64,000 bases of DNA. Source: Paracentrotus lividus (Eukaryota > Echinodermata > Echinoidea > Camarodonta > Echinidae). The stretch lies in assembly GCA_940671915.1 (NCBI GenBank), contig CALNVZ010002100.1, positions 70,256,578 to 70,320,577 of the forward strand, read 5' to 3'. The notes under the pieces were generated by a model. The model did not search any database. It saw only the letters and a program-made list of their open reading frames with translations, and was not told the DNA's origin. Shown here in pieces: positions 36,965-50,009 of this stretch. Position numbers and translations under genes: made by a program. Numbering within the stretch: the first letter of the stretch is position 1; every line of letters begins with the position of its first letter.

Positions 36965-37777
36965 TAATATAAATTATGAAGATTGAAAAAAACATTTGAG
37001 AGTGAAAACCAAAAGAAGAAAGAACTGAAAAATATTGAAAAACGAATTTAAAACTTCAGGAGGAGGAGAAAGGAAGAGAAATATGAAGTTGTAAGAAAAG
37101 ACATGGAAGAGTGAAAGAAAACTACAGAGTGAGGGAGATTGAAAGAAAAAAAAAATCGTGTACGAGAGGGAGGAACTCATGCTTTAGCAAACATCCATTG
37201 CCGGAAATATCACCGGAGACCGGAGGAAAGCACGTAACTAATGACGTCTGGCAAAAATCCGCCACAATATAGATTCAATTCAAAATTGCAATGCTCGCAA
37301 CCCTTAGTGCACTTAGAGTCATCGAGCCCTCTCGTTCGGCTAAGGTTTCGCCAGATCTACTGCCTTCAGCAGTTCCATTTCATCGTGGATGCTCCTATTC
37401 CTTCTCATTTTTTCATTTGGTGACAAGAGAATGGAGTTTGGCTTTTAGATACTTGGAAAGGCCACCATGTCAAAACATAACTTATGTGATTTTTTGAGTA
37501 TTAGCGTGGTGGGTGCTTCAAAATTGACATTTCTTGTTCATATTCGGTTCTGACATGTCCAAGAGCAGCATTATCCTAATTTTGATTGCAGGGACGTAAT
37601 ACTCCTACCCCTAAAATTCAAAACTTGGAGAAATGTAGGGAAGAAAGACATCGTATGAGAAAAGGGCTAAGATATAAAGCTATATAGATATATAGATAAG
37701 AGAGAGAGAGAGAGAGAGTTAGGGGGTATCACAGTGGGACTAGGATATGGATTAAAAGAGCGAACATGAGAAGAAGG
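36965..37777. other. No supported gene; GA microsatellite
   Basis: Purine-rich sequence with a (GA)n tract at about 37697-37718. Overlapping frames at 37241-37497 lack any recognisable domain. The sequence runs into a scaffold gap. Confidence 0.5.
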
Positions 37778-37837
37778 NNNNNNNNNNNNNNNNNNNNNNN
37801 NNNNNNNNNNNNNNNNNNNNNNNNNNNNNNNNNNNNN
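37778..37837. other. Assembly gap of 60 N
   Basis: Sixty unknown bases. The 20 bases immediately before the gap (37758-37777) are identical to the 20 immediately after it (37838-37857): GAGCGAACATGAGAAGAAGG. This suggests that two overlapping contig ends were joined without merging, so the gap may be artificial or may mark a collapsed GA-rich tandem repeat. Confidence 0.95.
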
Positions 37838-40248
37838 GAGCGAACATGAGAAGAAGGATCAAAAGCAAATACTGACAAGTGGAGGGTGAGAAAGAAAAAA
37901 AAGGGTATGTAAGAGAGCATTCGAGAGAGAGAGAGAAAGACAAATGAATGAATTGAATGAGAAAGGAGAGATTCGATCAGCAAAGGAATAGACAGAGAGG
38001 GAAAGAAAAAAAAAAGATAGAGAGAGAGGGAGTTACCAATGAGGGGCACAACTTGAAGAAGAGAGGATGTGTGCTAATTTATACCCATTACAAAATTAAA
38101 CAAAGTCTTCTATAAATAAACCATTCATGAGTCTGAGAATACAAAAAGAATACACCAATATGAAATCATGGCACTGAACACGTAACAAAGACTTGGCAAT
38201 CTAAAAGCTACAATACAGAAATCATAGCAACGAGGGAAGCAGTTGTTGTGCAACCTGCAAGTGGGAACACCCCCCTTAACCCGTATCGACGCTCCCTCAA
38301 CGAGCCCCATTACATACCCATAGGGGTGACAGGTGATACGCTACTAATCCTTATCAATATGAAATAGTGGTTTAAAGCAATGCCTTACACATATTTGGTC
38401 AAGGTTAGTTACAGTTTAATGATGACAGTTCGTATATCCCGATAGATTACATTGCATGCAAGACTACGTCTATTTAATTTAAAAAAAGTTGACAGGAAAG
38501 ATTTTTATTTGGACAATTCAATTTGTCCACGTTTGATAGGCCTACGGAATAAATATTTTTGTCTGTTTATTAGTCGCGTATTGGATGTTGCTAACATTAT
38601 ATATTTTTTTAAACATTAAAACCTCTATTGGTAACCTCTGTCTGGTGAAATTTAGTGATCCTTATTAATAAATTAGTTAATTAAAAATTTATAACGAACT
38701 AATAACTATATATTAACATGTTGAGCAGCGAATTCATACCATTTTATAGAATTAGTTAAATACAAATATTTCAATTCCAGTTTCTAATCAACATCAATCA
38801 TCGCAAACATAGAAACGGGTGTTCTGCTTTGACAAAATTGCGATCAAAAACCCAACGTAAACTTGTTCATATCAACGTTTTTTGTTTGTATGTTTTTTGT
38901 TTTTTATATGAAACGTAAACTTTCTGTGGTATGAATTCGCTCAAAAACCAGTTAAGATATAGATGCATATAGGTCTATCTATATTTTATTAAGTGTTCGA
39001 ATCACTTAATGAAGATTATCCTTCTTCTTTTTTTTCGGGGTGAGGGGGTGAACTTTGTTTAGGATGTAAACATTTACTTCATTTATATAATATTAAAAAA
39101 CAACAACAAACAAAAACCAAAACAAAACGAACTTTCTTCTATTTTGTAACAACAATAAAGCAGAAGTTTGACCATTCACAAATGAAGAGCTCCACGAGAA
39201 AGCACCGCCATTAAAGGCCATCCATCGGCAGTAATCCTGCCATTTTTTGGTGGATTAGGCTACTATCCATTAGTAAAATGTATTGGCTGTGATAGAAAAG
39301 ATAATGCACACCTTGGATAAAAAAAAAAAAAAAAGAAAATTGCATTTGCTCTCTTATTTTGTCTTTGAAAACTCATTGTGCCTTTGGAAAGTACATATTC
39401 TGCAATAAATATACGTCAGACTAGAAATACAATTCTATCCGGGTTCGATTATAATGCGAGTATTTTATCAAATGTCCGTTTAAAAATCATCGATACAAGA
39501 GGCCGTTTGAATATCATCATCAAACTTATTTAATAGTGTGTGCAGATGTAATAGTGGAACCATGCTCCAGATGAGGCATAGCGGTCTTTTCTTCTTCTTC
39601 TTTTTCTTCTTCTTTTTTTTTTCTTTTTTTTTTGTAGAACTGCGAACATTATGATATGATAAAGAGAGGGATGGAGTATCACACTTCCACCTGACTGCAT
39701 CACCAGGGTGGAAGCTGATTGCCTTGGCAACGTATGGAAGAGGTGGTAATGGATGTTCACCTTAAAGGTTAATGGTGACATCACGATGGAAGAACACCTT
39801 GTCAGGTTGCATGGAAGTAGTAAGAAAACAAGGGAGTAGAAGGAGGAGCCGGACCAAGAGTTCCAGATAATTGCCAGTTGTAGAAAGCAGTATCGAGGGG
39901 AGGGATAATGTCAAGACAGAAATGGAAGGATTGCTATCCAAGAAGTGTAAAGAGAGACCCATTTGTTTCCTGGTTCCTTTTACGTGGAATTGGTACGAAT
40001 GTATAACAATTAGACTTCAGGTTTAGCGCTGTATGCTGGAGCGCCAGTTAAAATTCCATTTCAAGTTTCAGGTAAATAATTTTAATATAGTATATATATA
40101 TATATAATATATATATTATATATATCTTGTCATATTGAAATTAATAACAACGATATTAATATGTGTTTAAGTTTTATCATTAATTATGTTATTGAAAACA
40201 AATTAATAAAAAATGCAAATTCGCGCTTGAGAAGATATATATGATCTT

Positions 40249-40311
<63 letters not shown>

Positions 40312-43300
40312 GAATTTAGTGCTCAGATGAATACTGGTGTCTTTCAAAATCCTGAAATTGCAAGTGAATTCGAATGTTGCAACATTTTTGCTTTACTTCA
40401 AATCATATTAAAACCAGTATCATATAACCAATAAAGAAACTCGAGTGTGCATTTAAAAATCGATAATCTCGATTTATATGCAATTTTCTGATGGTTTTAT
40501 TGATTCTTGCGAGAGTGTATTAGTTCTACCTAAAGAAATACAATTAGAGAAAAAAAATTGTTCAGGAATTATGGAGAAAGAATTACACACTAAACATATG
40601 GATAATAGTTTTTACTTCATGTTTTAAAAAAAAGTTATACTAGCTCTTTGTAATAAAAAAAGTTTGTTTACCTTTTAAGTTATTGATCCATTTGTGGTCG
40701 GTTGGCACGTCAAAGATCTGATACAAGAAAGTACAAAAATGGGACTTAATTCTCGAGGCACTTTATTTTGGGGATTATTCAGAATTTTAAAAGATTTAAA
40801 GCACTATTTAGGAAATAAGCCTGTCTAACCTTTTGTAATAATCGAAATTCAGCAATTATTTTACGTTTTAAGGGAGGGAAATCGTACAATGATGACATTT
40901 AGAAAGCTGTATATCAATGAATTTGGTTAAGTATCGAAATAGGTAAACGTAATTTTGATAAAAATCTTACAATATTGCTATTATAATGGATTCAAATTAT
41001 CGAAATGATACATCTGTGTATCTTTTAAAGAATGTCGTATAAGTTTTATGAATATTCTTTAGATTTCAGAAAATACAACAGGGGCTTAGTGCAATATTTT
41101 TACTGAAAAGTATAATTTTTAGTAATAAAAATATAATTAAATATAACAAATTAAGTAAATATAACAGTTTTTAGGTTTATATTAATTTTCTTTTTTAGTA
41201 ATAGAAACGATTCTGTTTTATTGCATATTGTCCATGTTGGCCTGCATATTCTGTATTATATTTGTTACCGCTTGAATGCATGAATATCCTTTTTTTAACT
41301 GACATTTGATTGGTAGCAACCCATATTCAATTACAGAATAACGATTTGTAAATATTTTATTAAATAATTATCAACTATACAATGATTACCTTATTAAATG
41401 AATCGTTTTGTATATTTGATCATGGCTATTTTAAAATATGTGTTTGGACATTTTAATTGCACGACATTGATTTCATTCATACACATAAATACTGAAGTGA
41501 CTGATATATCACCAGGACTTCGACATTACAACCGGGTGTTTCAGTCTCCAGACTGAACCATTGGTTGCTATTCTTAGCCCTATGTAACCGAAACATTTTC
41601 ACATTTCTGTCTAGCCAGACTTGATTCAATCAGAGATGTTTATTCTTTCCTGGAACCCCCTGCTTGCATTGGACGCCCATGTCATGTTTCGGCTCATCAA
41701 TCTATTTCGTAGCAATGCAGTAGAACTGATGTGGTTCACAGTTCTTTTCCCACTTCAAATATTGACTCTTGACGTTCACTGAATTGGCCATAATGTCAAC
41801 CCAATCAAAGAAAGTAACTTTGTCGGATTGAAGCATGCACATCGTTTCCTGCTTGGTCTAAATGGAGTTCAAACTGCGTTTCGACATTTATTACTTGAGA
41901 CCAATATTTCATGTCATTTTCATTATGATTTGAAAACTCACTATAAGTCGCAAAAAAAAAGAAGAAAGAAACAAAAACATATGATACATACGTATATAAT
42001 TTTTGCTTTAGTTTTTTGTGATATCCAATTTGGTTGTGGTTACAAGTGTTTTTTTTTTATTACAAATTTCATTAGATGCTTTATCTCGGGTTCAAGAAGA
42101 CTAAAAGTTGAACACTATCGACGGATTTGTGATTTTAAGCAGGTAACATAATGATTTATATTGTACATATATTTTGCGACTAATATTTCTCTACTGGGTT
42201 TCTACATTAGTGTACAATAGTGATTAATGAAGAGCATACCCCCCCCCCCATTGTAACCATGACGTAATTACAACTTGAACACCCATTGTATATATTGCTC
42301 TGCCTTCCTGTCGACCTACAATAAAAAGCGGTAGGCTACAGCAATACACCGTATACTACAATTCATGAATGGCAAAATAGAGTATTCCCATGTGTCTTCA
42401 CCAATTGCATATTGCATATAGTTTGTGGTTATTTAATAAGAGTGTGACTAGTTTTTTTCAGACGATATTTTGTTTGATTTATGCAATTCAAACTGAATTA
42501 TCAATTATGAAACAATGAATTGTTCATCGCGGTTTGAACTGCCCCCACGCTGCACTTTTTGAGCCATTTTGTAACCCCAGGATTAGTTATTCTGTTTCTC
42601 CTCTTACTCTTACACTGTCATGACTGTGCAACTCTTTACTTATTTCTCTAGAATTTATCTATTTTATCTTTCTGGATGATTTTTTTTCACTCTTCCCTGA
42701 ACCCTTCCTACGTGTTCGATCTATGCGTGTCTATGTTGCTACCTGTCCACATAATGTTTCCAAGCGCTAATAAGACATATTACCCACGCGGAGTCTTCTT
42801 CAGGGCAGGAATTTAGCGGAGCAAACGATGATGAAACGTGTCTAGGAGACGAACATCTTTGTTAGATTAGCAGGTGCATGCTGGAAGAGACACGGAGAAA
42901 ATAAAAGAAGAAGCAGACTTTATCGAGAGTCCTTTAGTTTAACTGTTTAGCACGCATACCTGTCTGTATTTGTCCATCAAGATACGGACGTGTGAAATAT
43001 TGAGGCTTGTTTTATATTTTTTTTCATCATCGTAATCATCATTTTCATGTGGTTATATTCATTTTAATTATTGATATCTTTGAGCTGTGATAAAAGAAGA
43101 TCCATCCAAAAGTGGACTTTTGCCATGGATTTTTTCGAGTTCGTTTAATAAACATAAATTAACCACGGTCAAATCCATTTAATGCGGCCAATGTATAAGC
43201 TCTTTTCAATAACTGATCACATGAAAGAGATTTTCAATGACGACAATTCTATATTTCTTTGGAAAGAAGAGTATATGGCGTTACCTCTATACCGTCCTCG

Positions 43301-46100
43301 GTACATCTTCATCCGAATTCCTTCCACATACACCAGTTTGCATTTGAGACACTCAATACTAATAGTTTATTCTGGTAACAGTCAGCAGGCTACAGTCAGT
43401 TGGGGATTGCATAAAGGCACCATCCTCACGGCTTCTCAATTTATTTATTCAGTTATGTAAACTGTGAACATGCCTTAAGGTGGTACTTCACACCTATTAC
43501 GCAGAAAGGGACCTTGGCATTCCAGAAGGAGTACTTCTGAGTCTTTTAAATTGACTAATAAGGTATTGCCACCCTGAGTTCCTACGTTATACATTTTTTT
43601 GGTTAATCGTTTTAATTTTCTTCGCATAATAAACTTGAGTCCAATAAGTTTGGCTTTTATATGAGCGTATTTTTTTTTTAACGTTCAACCTCTCCTACAA
43701 CATGTAACTTCAAGTTAAATGGACATTTGCCACTTCCTTAGCAATGCAATAACTCGTTTGAAAAGAAAACCAAAAGAACCGTGAATCAGCTTCGCCAAAT
43801 AGCAAGAAAATTTGTATTTTTGGTAACCACTTAACATGTAATATGATGACTTTAGATTCCAAAGAAGATTTGAATCTTGAAACTTCATTAAGTTTGTAAT
43901 CAGCATCTTTGAGCCACCCGGATTCAATCACGGAATATTACTTCCTCGGCAGTAAAACATTCTTGCCTGTTCGTTCTCTAGGCTTTTCATCCACTGATGA
44001 AAATGTCAGCTTACTCCAAGCACCTCCCGGCTGCACTTTAATTAAAAGCTGTGAAAACACTTTAGAGATCTATGCCAGACCGGTAGCAGGCTTGCATCCA
44101 TTGCACGTTATTCAGAGAAACGACACAATAAATTCCTCATTCATTGTCAAATTATCCCTGGGTTGAAGGACACGGAACAAATTAAAGTAATTTTCTTTTC
44201 TCCTCAGTGATATTACAATTTACCAAGACATATTTGAGTATGCATCATATTACTATAAAACAGAAAGCGAGGTCGGGAAAAAAGATAGACCTTTTTAAAG
44301 CCGACAGAGAAAGAGTGGTGAGAGAGACATTGCAAGTATCCTTATTCTTAATTCGGGTGGTAATTTGTTTGATAACCTTGCGATAAAATTAGATTTTATT
44401 TTCAAGACTTGACAGAAGATTGAACCAACTTTTTTGTATTCATAACTATGTGAATATTAATGCACGGGGGTACAGTTATTTGTTTAATAGTAAATGATTC
44501 TCATTTGTTTAATAACGCTTGAGGTTTAACTCCGATAAAAAATTTGATAGATTCCATAACACCCTTTAGCTGGAATAACCATGACCGCTTGAGATAACTG
44601 AGGGCATAGAGTGTTTCCTGAACACTCAACATTCTCCGATCGTGATTGAATATGACCTTGGTTCAAGGATTAAATATAAGAGAACACTTCTTTCAAGGTT
44701 TAGTGCACAACAGTCTTAAAGAAAATTCTTTTTATACTTGGTATACTTTCTAGCACTTCTTTGGTACCTATAGTAGACAAGAGTTGAAATAAGTTTGGAC
44801 AACTTCATTAACAAACGACAACAATGAAGGTATAATGAAGATATAATTACGTCAGGGCCAACTTGTTTCGACCAAGAAAAGGAAACTAAGATTGGTGGTG
44901 AAGAGAGGGGAAAAAAAGGGAAAATGCGATAAATTTGTGAAATTGGGTAACATAACAACAGTCAGCGAGATGTAACGGAAGTTATCTACGGTAGATGTTA
45001 ACTTATTTAGAAAAATCTACTATCTCCTGTTAAAGCTTCAAGTATCATAATAATCAGCTAAATTTATGTCTATCTTCATTTTTTAACAGTAAGTATTCCG
45101 TTTAGACCTAGCACAAGAGAGATGGGGAGAAAAGTTTGCGTGTGCTTGTTGCGGGGGCAGGTTTTGAGCAACGTGTCAATTTGTAATGATTACGCACGTT
45201 AAGGTTGACGGGAATAGGCCTCGATATATCCCGGTGGGTCAGTTACTCTTCGATCGTTACCCCAAGGAAACAAAGACCTTCCCTGAACTTACTGACAAGA
45301 AAAACATCCGCAAGGTCCATAACCTAACTCTAGCCCAAACCCACTTATTATTTTGGACACATTCTTCCGTATTGATATCTGTCCAAGACGTCTCTTCTTT
45401 CCCCTTCCTTGAAGTCCACCCCTATTTTTACTCCTTACTTTCTTTCTATCTATGATCATGCTCTCATATGCTCACGACCGTGGAAATGTCTGGAGCCGGA
45501 GGCTAGGCCTGTTTGCTCATCCGCTTTCACGCATAATCAGCTGGAATGGAGGAGGGAGTCCTGTGGGCATAACCCGTTTGAAACAAGGAAACATATTCTA
45601 TGCCATAACTTGGAGAGAGAAAGATATAGTTTCTAAGCGGGAAGAGTGATTGATCGATATCACTTTGTGTCATTTATGCAGTGACATATCGACAACACGC
45701 CTTGCAGTCTCCTTTTTATTCCCACCCCTCTCTCTATCCCTCTCCTGTCCCACTTTATCAATTTTAATACTTCATATTTGTTTCTGATCCCACAAAAAGT
45801 GAATTTCATGGAGATGACGAATGACCTTGTAATTGATTAAGGTAAAAGTAACAAAATTTAAATTATTGTGTATTTGATACTAAGATAATGACTGCGAACC
45901 TAAATTTCTTGATATTGATTGATTCTTGTATCAACCATCAAGAAATAAATAGTCCTACCTTGAATTAACTATATTGTACACGAGTCATTTTTCTTCTTTT
46001 ATAAGGTAGGGAATTGTTTAAATTTAAGCGCTTTCTGAATGCACGGAAAATGCGCTATAGACTAATCCGACTTTAAGCTTTAGAGCCATTTAACTTCATA
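37838..46100. other. Gene-free stretch
   Basis: More than 8 kb with no supported gene or bounded element. It contains GA-rich DNA at 37920-38035, a CT/poly(T) block at 39590-39634, an interrupted TA tract at 40088-40126, a 57-base poly(A) at 40253-40309 and a C run at 42240-42250. Frames at 41828-42151, 43182-43460, 43909-44166 and 45186-45649 have no recognisable motifs. Unrecognised short exons cannot be excluded. Confidence 0.5.
40253..40309. repeat. Poly(A) tract of 57 bases
   Basis: The longest homopolymer in the window, about 130 bases downstream of an interrupted TA tract. No flanking direct repeats were found to define a retroposon body, so origin is open. Confidence 0.9.
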
Positions 46101-46245
46101 GCGGCCATTGCTAGGGGGTTACCCACTTATTACGCATGTGCCATGCGCGCGTATGTCTGCGCGTATGTACATTTTCCTTTATTACGCATACATACTCACA
46201 CATGGAGCATGCGTAGTACCTGGGTAACCCCCAGCAATGGCAGCC
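46101..46245. repeat. Short inverted-repeat element (CCATTGCT ends)
   Basis: The outer arms GGCCATTGCTAGGGGGTTAC (from 46103) and, inverted, GGCTGCCATTGCTGGGGGTT (from 46245) match with few differences. The inverted similarity continues with TACGCATG. The 145-bp sequence could form a long hairpin with a CpG-rich loop. It looks like a MITE or hairpin locus; no target duplication seen. Confidence 0.6.
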
Positions 46246-47043
46246 CCACAAGACAAAATATCATCCAAACCGAATTTGTTGATACCAATACACTCCTTGG
46301 ATTGGATTTGGCGTACAATTCGTTTCAATAATATGCAACATAAAAGTTTATTGTAATCAAGGTCATTGCTTCAACACAGCTGCTCTATGAATTCTTAACT
46401 ATGTCAAAACCAAATTACACGATTTTCAAGAAAGATATGGGCTGCATTCCTCTGCATAAACCTCTTTAATCTCATTTCACCTGCCTATTTCACATATCCG
46501 CTCAACACCTTCCCACCATGAACACACACACACACCACACGTAATTAACCAAATGCGTGCCGACCGTGCCTGCCCGCAGCTCAACTCAGCGTGCAAACTC
46601 CCCGCCGTTCGAGGCAGCAAAGTTGATACAGTATCAAATTGTTGAGCTAATTTAATAAGGACTCAATGCCACCCCAAGGTCTTACTATGTCAATCCAGGC
46701 CATTTGATAACACACAACGCCAAGTGCACTGAAGAATAATACAGGTCGTGTAAGATAAAACCATGCATTTCTCTTTGCTTAGATCAGAGTAGAAAGCCTT
46801 CTAATAGTTTGAGCACTCTCAAGTTATTTTAAGAATATTGCAAACAATGTCACGAAGGATTTTCATTAAAAAGAGTAGTGGGTGAAATCCCCTGCAAAAT
46901 GAAATTAGTATCGTGCTAACCTACTTTTAGTATTCGGTATTTTAGGTGAGAACACGCGATATTAGAACCAAGCGACTTGAAATTAAGGAAAATATAAACT
47001 TAATAAAGTTCGACAAATTACACAACAGTTAATAAATAAAAAG
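46246..47043. other. No feature seen
   Basis: AT-rich DNA with a short CA tract near 46520. No coding, RNA or repeat structure supported. Confidence 0.5.
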
Positions 47044-47421
47044 ATGCTTGTACACAGTGTCCCAGCAGAAAGTAAACCCAACTTTGAGAGCCTCGTATTA
47101 AAATTGCATAGCTTTTGTGACATTATATCATGTGAAAGGTTAACACATATTTTATCCACTGATACCAAAATTCTACCTGTCCTGTCATGGATGACTGAGT
47201 ACTCCAGCTTTCAAAAACCTCTTGTTCCAAGTTTTGGCAGAAACAACACTGGATATCTGATCATCAATTCATTGATTGAGCTAGGGCTTTCTGTGTCCAT
47301 TAATCAGGACCAAAAGGTTTCTTGGACTATTCAATTGCAAGGGTTGCTTTTCCCCAAACCTGATACAAGCCAACATTCGTTTTTGAAAGCCCAAGTGCCC
47401 GGTCTTCCGTTACAGCACTAG
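47044..47421 (+). CDS. Possible small ORF or exon, 125 codons, unknown
   Basis: ATG-to-TAG frame of 125 codons with mixed amino-acid composition and little low complexity, which makes it the best candidate among the chance frames outside repeats. No domain, signal peptide or membrane segment is visible. The upstream region is AT-rich with no clear promoter, and no paralogue occurs in the window. It could be a chance frame, part of a non-coding transcript or a lineage-specific exon. Confidence 0.18.
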   Translation: MLVHSVPAESKPNFESLVLKLHSFCDIISCERLTHILSTDTKILPVLSWMTEYSSFQKPLVPSFGRNNTGYLIINSLIELGLSVSINQDQKVSWTIQLQGLLFPKPDTSQHSFLKAQVPGLPLQH

Positions 47422-47536
47422 TATAGGTTGGGTATCCCTGGATATAAAATGAGCTATTCTTTATTATCACATGAGTTTTGGTAGGAGGCTCCTAAAGTTG
47501 GGTTCACTTTTTGTCCTTGGAGGCAATGGATATAAT

Positions 47537-47783
47537 GAGAGTTTGATTCCAAAAGGCGCTAAATAAACTTTTGTTGAAAATTGAGTTACAGATACCCGAC
47601 CATTGTTCAGACTGGTATCTGTCTATGAACAAAAGTTAAAGCCTAAATTCAGACAGCAATTATTAAAAAATGTACATTAAAATCCCAATTTCCCATAGAC
47701 ACCTGTACAACATTTTGAAAACAAATGCCTTTTTATGAAAAGTGACAAAAGTGGATTTAGCGCCTGTTGGAATCAAACTCTTC
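47537..47783. repeat. Foldback inverted repeat (GAGTTTGATTCC arms)
   Basis: Left arm 47537-47573 and right arm 47746-47783 are reverse complements with few mismatches, sharing AGTTTGATTCCAA, AGGCGCTAAAT and ACTTTTG. The spacer of about 170 bp is unrelated AT-rich DNA. It probably represents a MITE; the superfamily is not clear. Confidence 0.6.
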
Positions 47784-48897
47784 ATATTTTGACACAAAAT
47801 ATAAATGCTTACATCGGTATATTGTATCTAGAAATGGAAAATACCATTGACTAAAATATATATATTAAAAAAAGAGTCCGCATAGATCATCAGTGCATGT
47901 TACAACAAGTATGTATCAAGATTTGTTTTATTCAAGATCTATGAAGTATGCTTAATTCTATGGGAGAGACAACATAAACTTACCTTTTCTTAACATAATG
48001 AGGGAATTGACCTAATCAAATAATTATAAAGTGAACTATCCATCAAAGCCGAACGGATGTTCTCTTAACACTTGACGCATCGTTGCACGGTTGGGTGTCT
48101 CAGAAATAGAATGAAGTATAGAACATCCCTTGGGTGGAGTTTGATCCATCGCTCTTGGAATTATACAAAACACGACGACAAACTTGAAAAAAGGAACCAC
48201 CCGACATTCTGGAAGAGCGTGACACTTATTTTGTGCATATTTTTTTATGGAGTATTTTTCTTCACATTATGAATCGATTTTTTTTTTAAAATGGGAATTG
48301 TACATGTATATATAAAAATGATATCAGTTTGTCTTTTATTGATAAACATGCATTTTCAATTTTAAATTACCACTCTACATCATTGGAATAAATTATAATA
48401 TTAGCCCATGATCTTATCTTTATCATCTCTACACTTTTTTGACAATATAAATATTCAATAAATAGGAATTGAGGATGAGGTCATTTTCCATACATAATAT
48501 TGTGTGTAATATTGTCAAGGTTTGTTATATTTTACTAGTAATGGATGAATTTTAGCACACCACCGACTGTAAACAGCGGGATGACAAAAGAGAGAGAACA
48601 AAAATCGAGTCTCTGAAGTGGAGTGATTGTACCTGCTATTTCAATAGCTTATTTACGTCATTGCTATGGTAATCTGAAAGCGAATCAATTCTGACTGACT
48701 AATTTGAAGTGTCTCGTTTCAATGGAGATCGAAGGCTGGTTGATAGAGATGATATAACCGATGGCAAAACAATCGTTTAGTATTTATGTTACAGTTGGAA
48801 TAATATCAATATATATATATAAATATAGTAAATAGTGGTAGAAAAAAATACGCGTTGGGATTGGATAGATCAGTACTACGTGACCTACCTTCAATTT
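47784..48897. other. No supported gene
   Basis: AT-rich DNA; the frame 48072-48272 ends in a T-tract-encoded phenylalanine run. No structured RNA or repeat seen apart from a short TA tract near 48810. Confidence 0.5.
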
Positions 48898-48925
48898 GTT
48901 ATATTGTACATATGTACAATATAAC
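48898..48925. other. Perfect 28-bp palindrome
   Basis: The 14 bases GTTATATTGTACAT are followed at once by their exact reverse complement. A perfect palindrome of this length without spacer can extrude as a cruciform or serve as a dimeric binding site. It lies about 170 bp before a much longer hairpin. AT-rich composition raises the chance of random occurrence. Confidence 0.75.
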
Positions 48926-49093
48926 TTTCGGTTTTTGGACAGGAAAGCCCGTGTTAAATAAATGGGGAGTGTATCGATTCTATCGATTGCCAGGTGCGTT
49001 TGCCTCTTTGCAAGCGCGTAATAACAGTAAAATGGTGCGCACAGCAGCTTATAACAATGGATACGCGCAGCAACAATCTACGTCATAATAAAG

Positions 49094-49258
49094 ATATATT
49101 GACTGCTTTGAGGGACATGGTCGTTTCTAGACTTCTCAAGGGAATCTCCGCATCTGCTATAACCCAAGACCGCAGGTCGCGGGTTATGGCAGATTCGGAG
49201 ATTCCCGAGAGCAGTCTAGAAACGACCATGTCCCGAAAATAAAAGCAGTCAATATATA
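49094..49258. repeat. Long near-perfect hairpin (about 165 nt)
   Basis: Left arm 49094-49165 pairs with right arm 49181-49258 around a short loop that itself holds GACC-GCA-GGTC. Paired blocks include GGGACATGGTCGTTTCTAGA, GGGAATCTCCG and ATAACCC. Because of the symmetry both strands carry overlapping frames with nearly the same peptide (DMVVSRLL, then GIS). It may be a small foldback MITE or a source of hairpin-derived small RNA; it is longer and more fully paired than a usual animal pre-miRNA. Confidence 0.75.
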
Positions 49259-49599
49259 TTTTATATGCCGAATCTAAAAACAACAAACATGGTCTAATTT
49301 TGACCTAGAACTAAGTCTAAGTGAAGTCTACGATCTAGATTCTAAAATAGGCCTAACGTTAGATCTACGGTAGACTAGCCTAAGTTAGAGTCATGAAAGT
49401 TAAGTCAGTTCGAGCCTCTGGCTCTGCAGGCCACAATGCATGCTCACCACATGCACAGGCAACACATTTGCATTCTACTTACAACTAACTGCAAAATGCC
49501 GAGGAAGCACCCTCCAGATTAACCTCTAAATCGCTTGTTTAGATCAACGTCGTCATCGGAATTCAGGCTTAACGCTCAACTAGAAATCTGGGATCCGTT

Positions 49600-49940
49600 C
49601 TAGCGCGACGAAATAATTTGTCTACGCTGCGCGCACGCGCGTTGACGCACAAGCAGCGGAGTTGTCTAAAATTATCGACCAAATCGCGCCGCAAATTATG
49701 GTATCTGAAATAAAGCGCATGCGCAGCAGCCTTGCACGTAAACAAATGGGGATCGCACTATGCCCATGGGCAAAAAGTACTGTAAAAATGTTCTATTGAC
49801 CGGTAAAACCGGGAAAAATGTCTATGGCGGCCATAGGTCAGATTTTGACTGCACTCTCAACCAATCAGAAGACAGGATTATTAAAGATTCTTAAAATGAG
49901 GTATATAATAGCTAATTCAGCACCACAATTTTGGCAAAGA
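49600..49940 (+). promoter_or_regulatory. Promoter-like motif cluster
   Basis: In a locally CpG-rich patch there is an NRF1-type palindrome GCGCATGCGC (49715-49724), ATGGCGGCCAT (49824-49834, YY1-like core), a CCAAT box CCAATCAG (49861-49868) and a TATA-like GTATATAATA (49901-49910). The CCAAT-to-TATA spacing of about 40 bp suits a plus-strand promoter. No gene is recognised downstream; a MITE starts near 50010. Motif chance matches are common, so this is only suggestive. Confidence 0.25.
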
Positions 49941-50009
49941 TAAAACAAGATTAGGTTCAGTCAAAGATTTCGGGGTCTATTTACTATAATAAATAGTGAA
50001 CGCTCCATC

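Noticed and set aside
37729-38049. 106-codon minus-strand frame across the gap
   Set aside because: It includes unknown residues from the N gap and otherwise encodes GA-tract-derived Ser/Leu/Phe runs.
48994-49286. Frames on both strands encoding nearly the same peptide
   Set aside because: Explained by the long hairpin at 49094-49258; symmetry makes both strands read alike.
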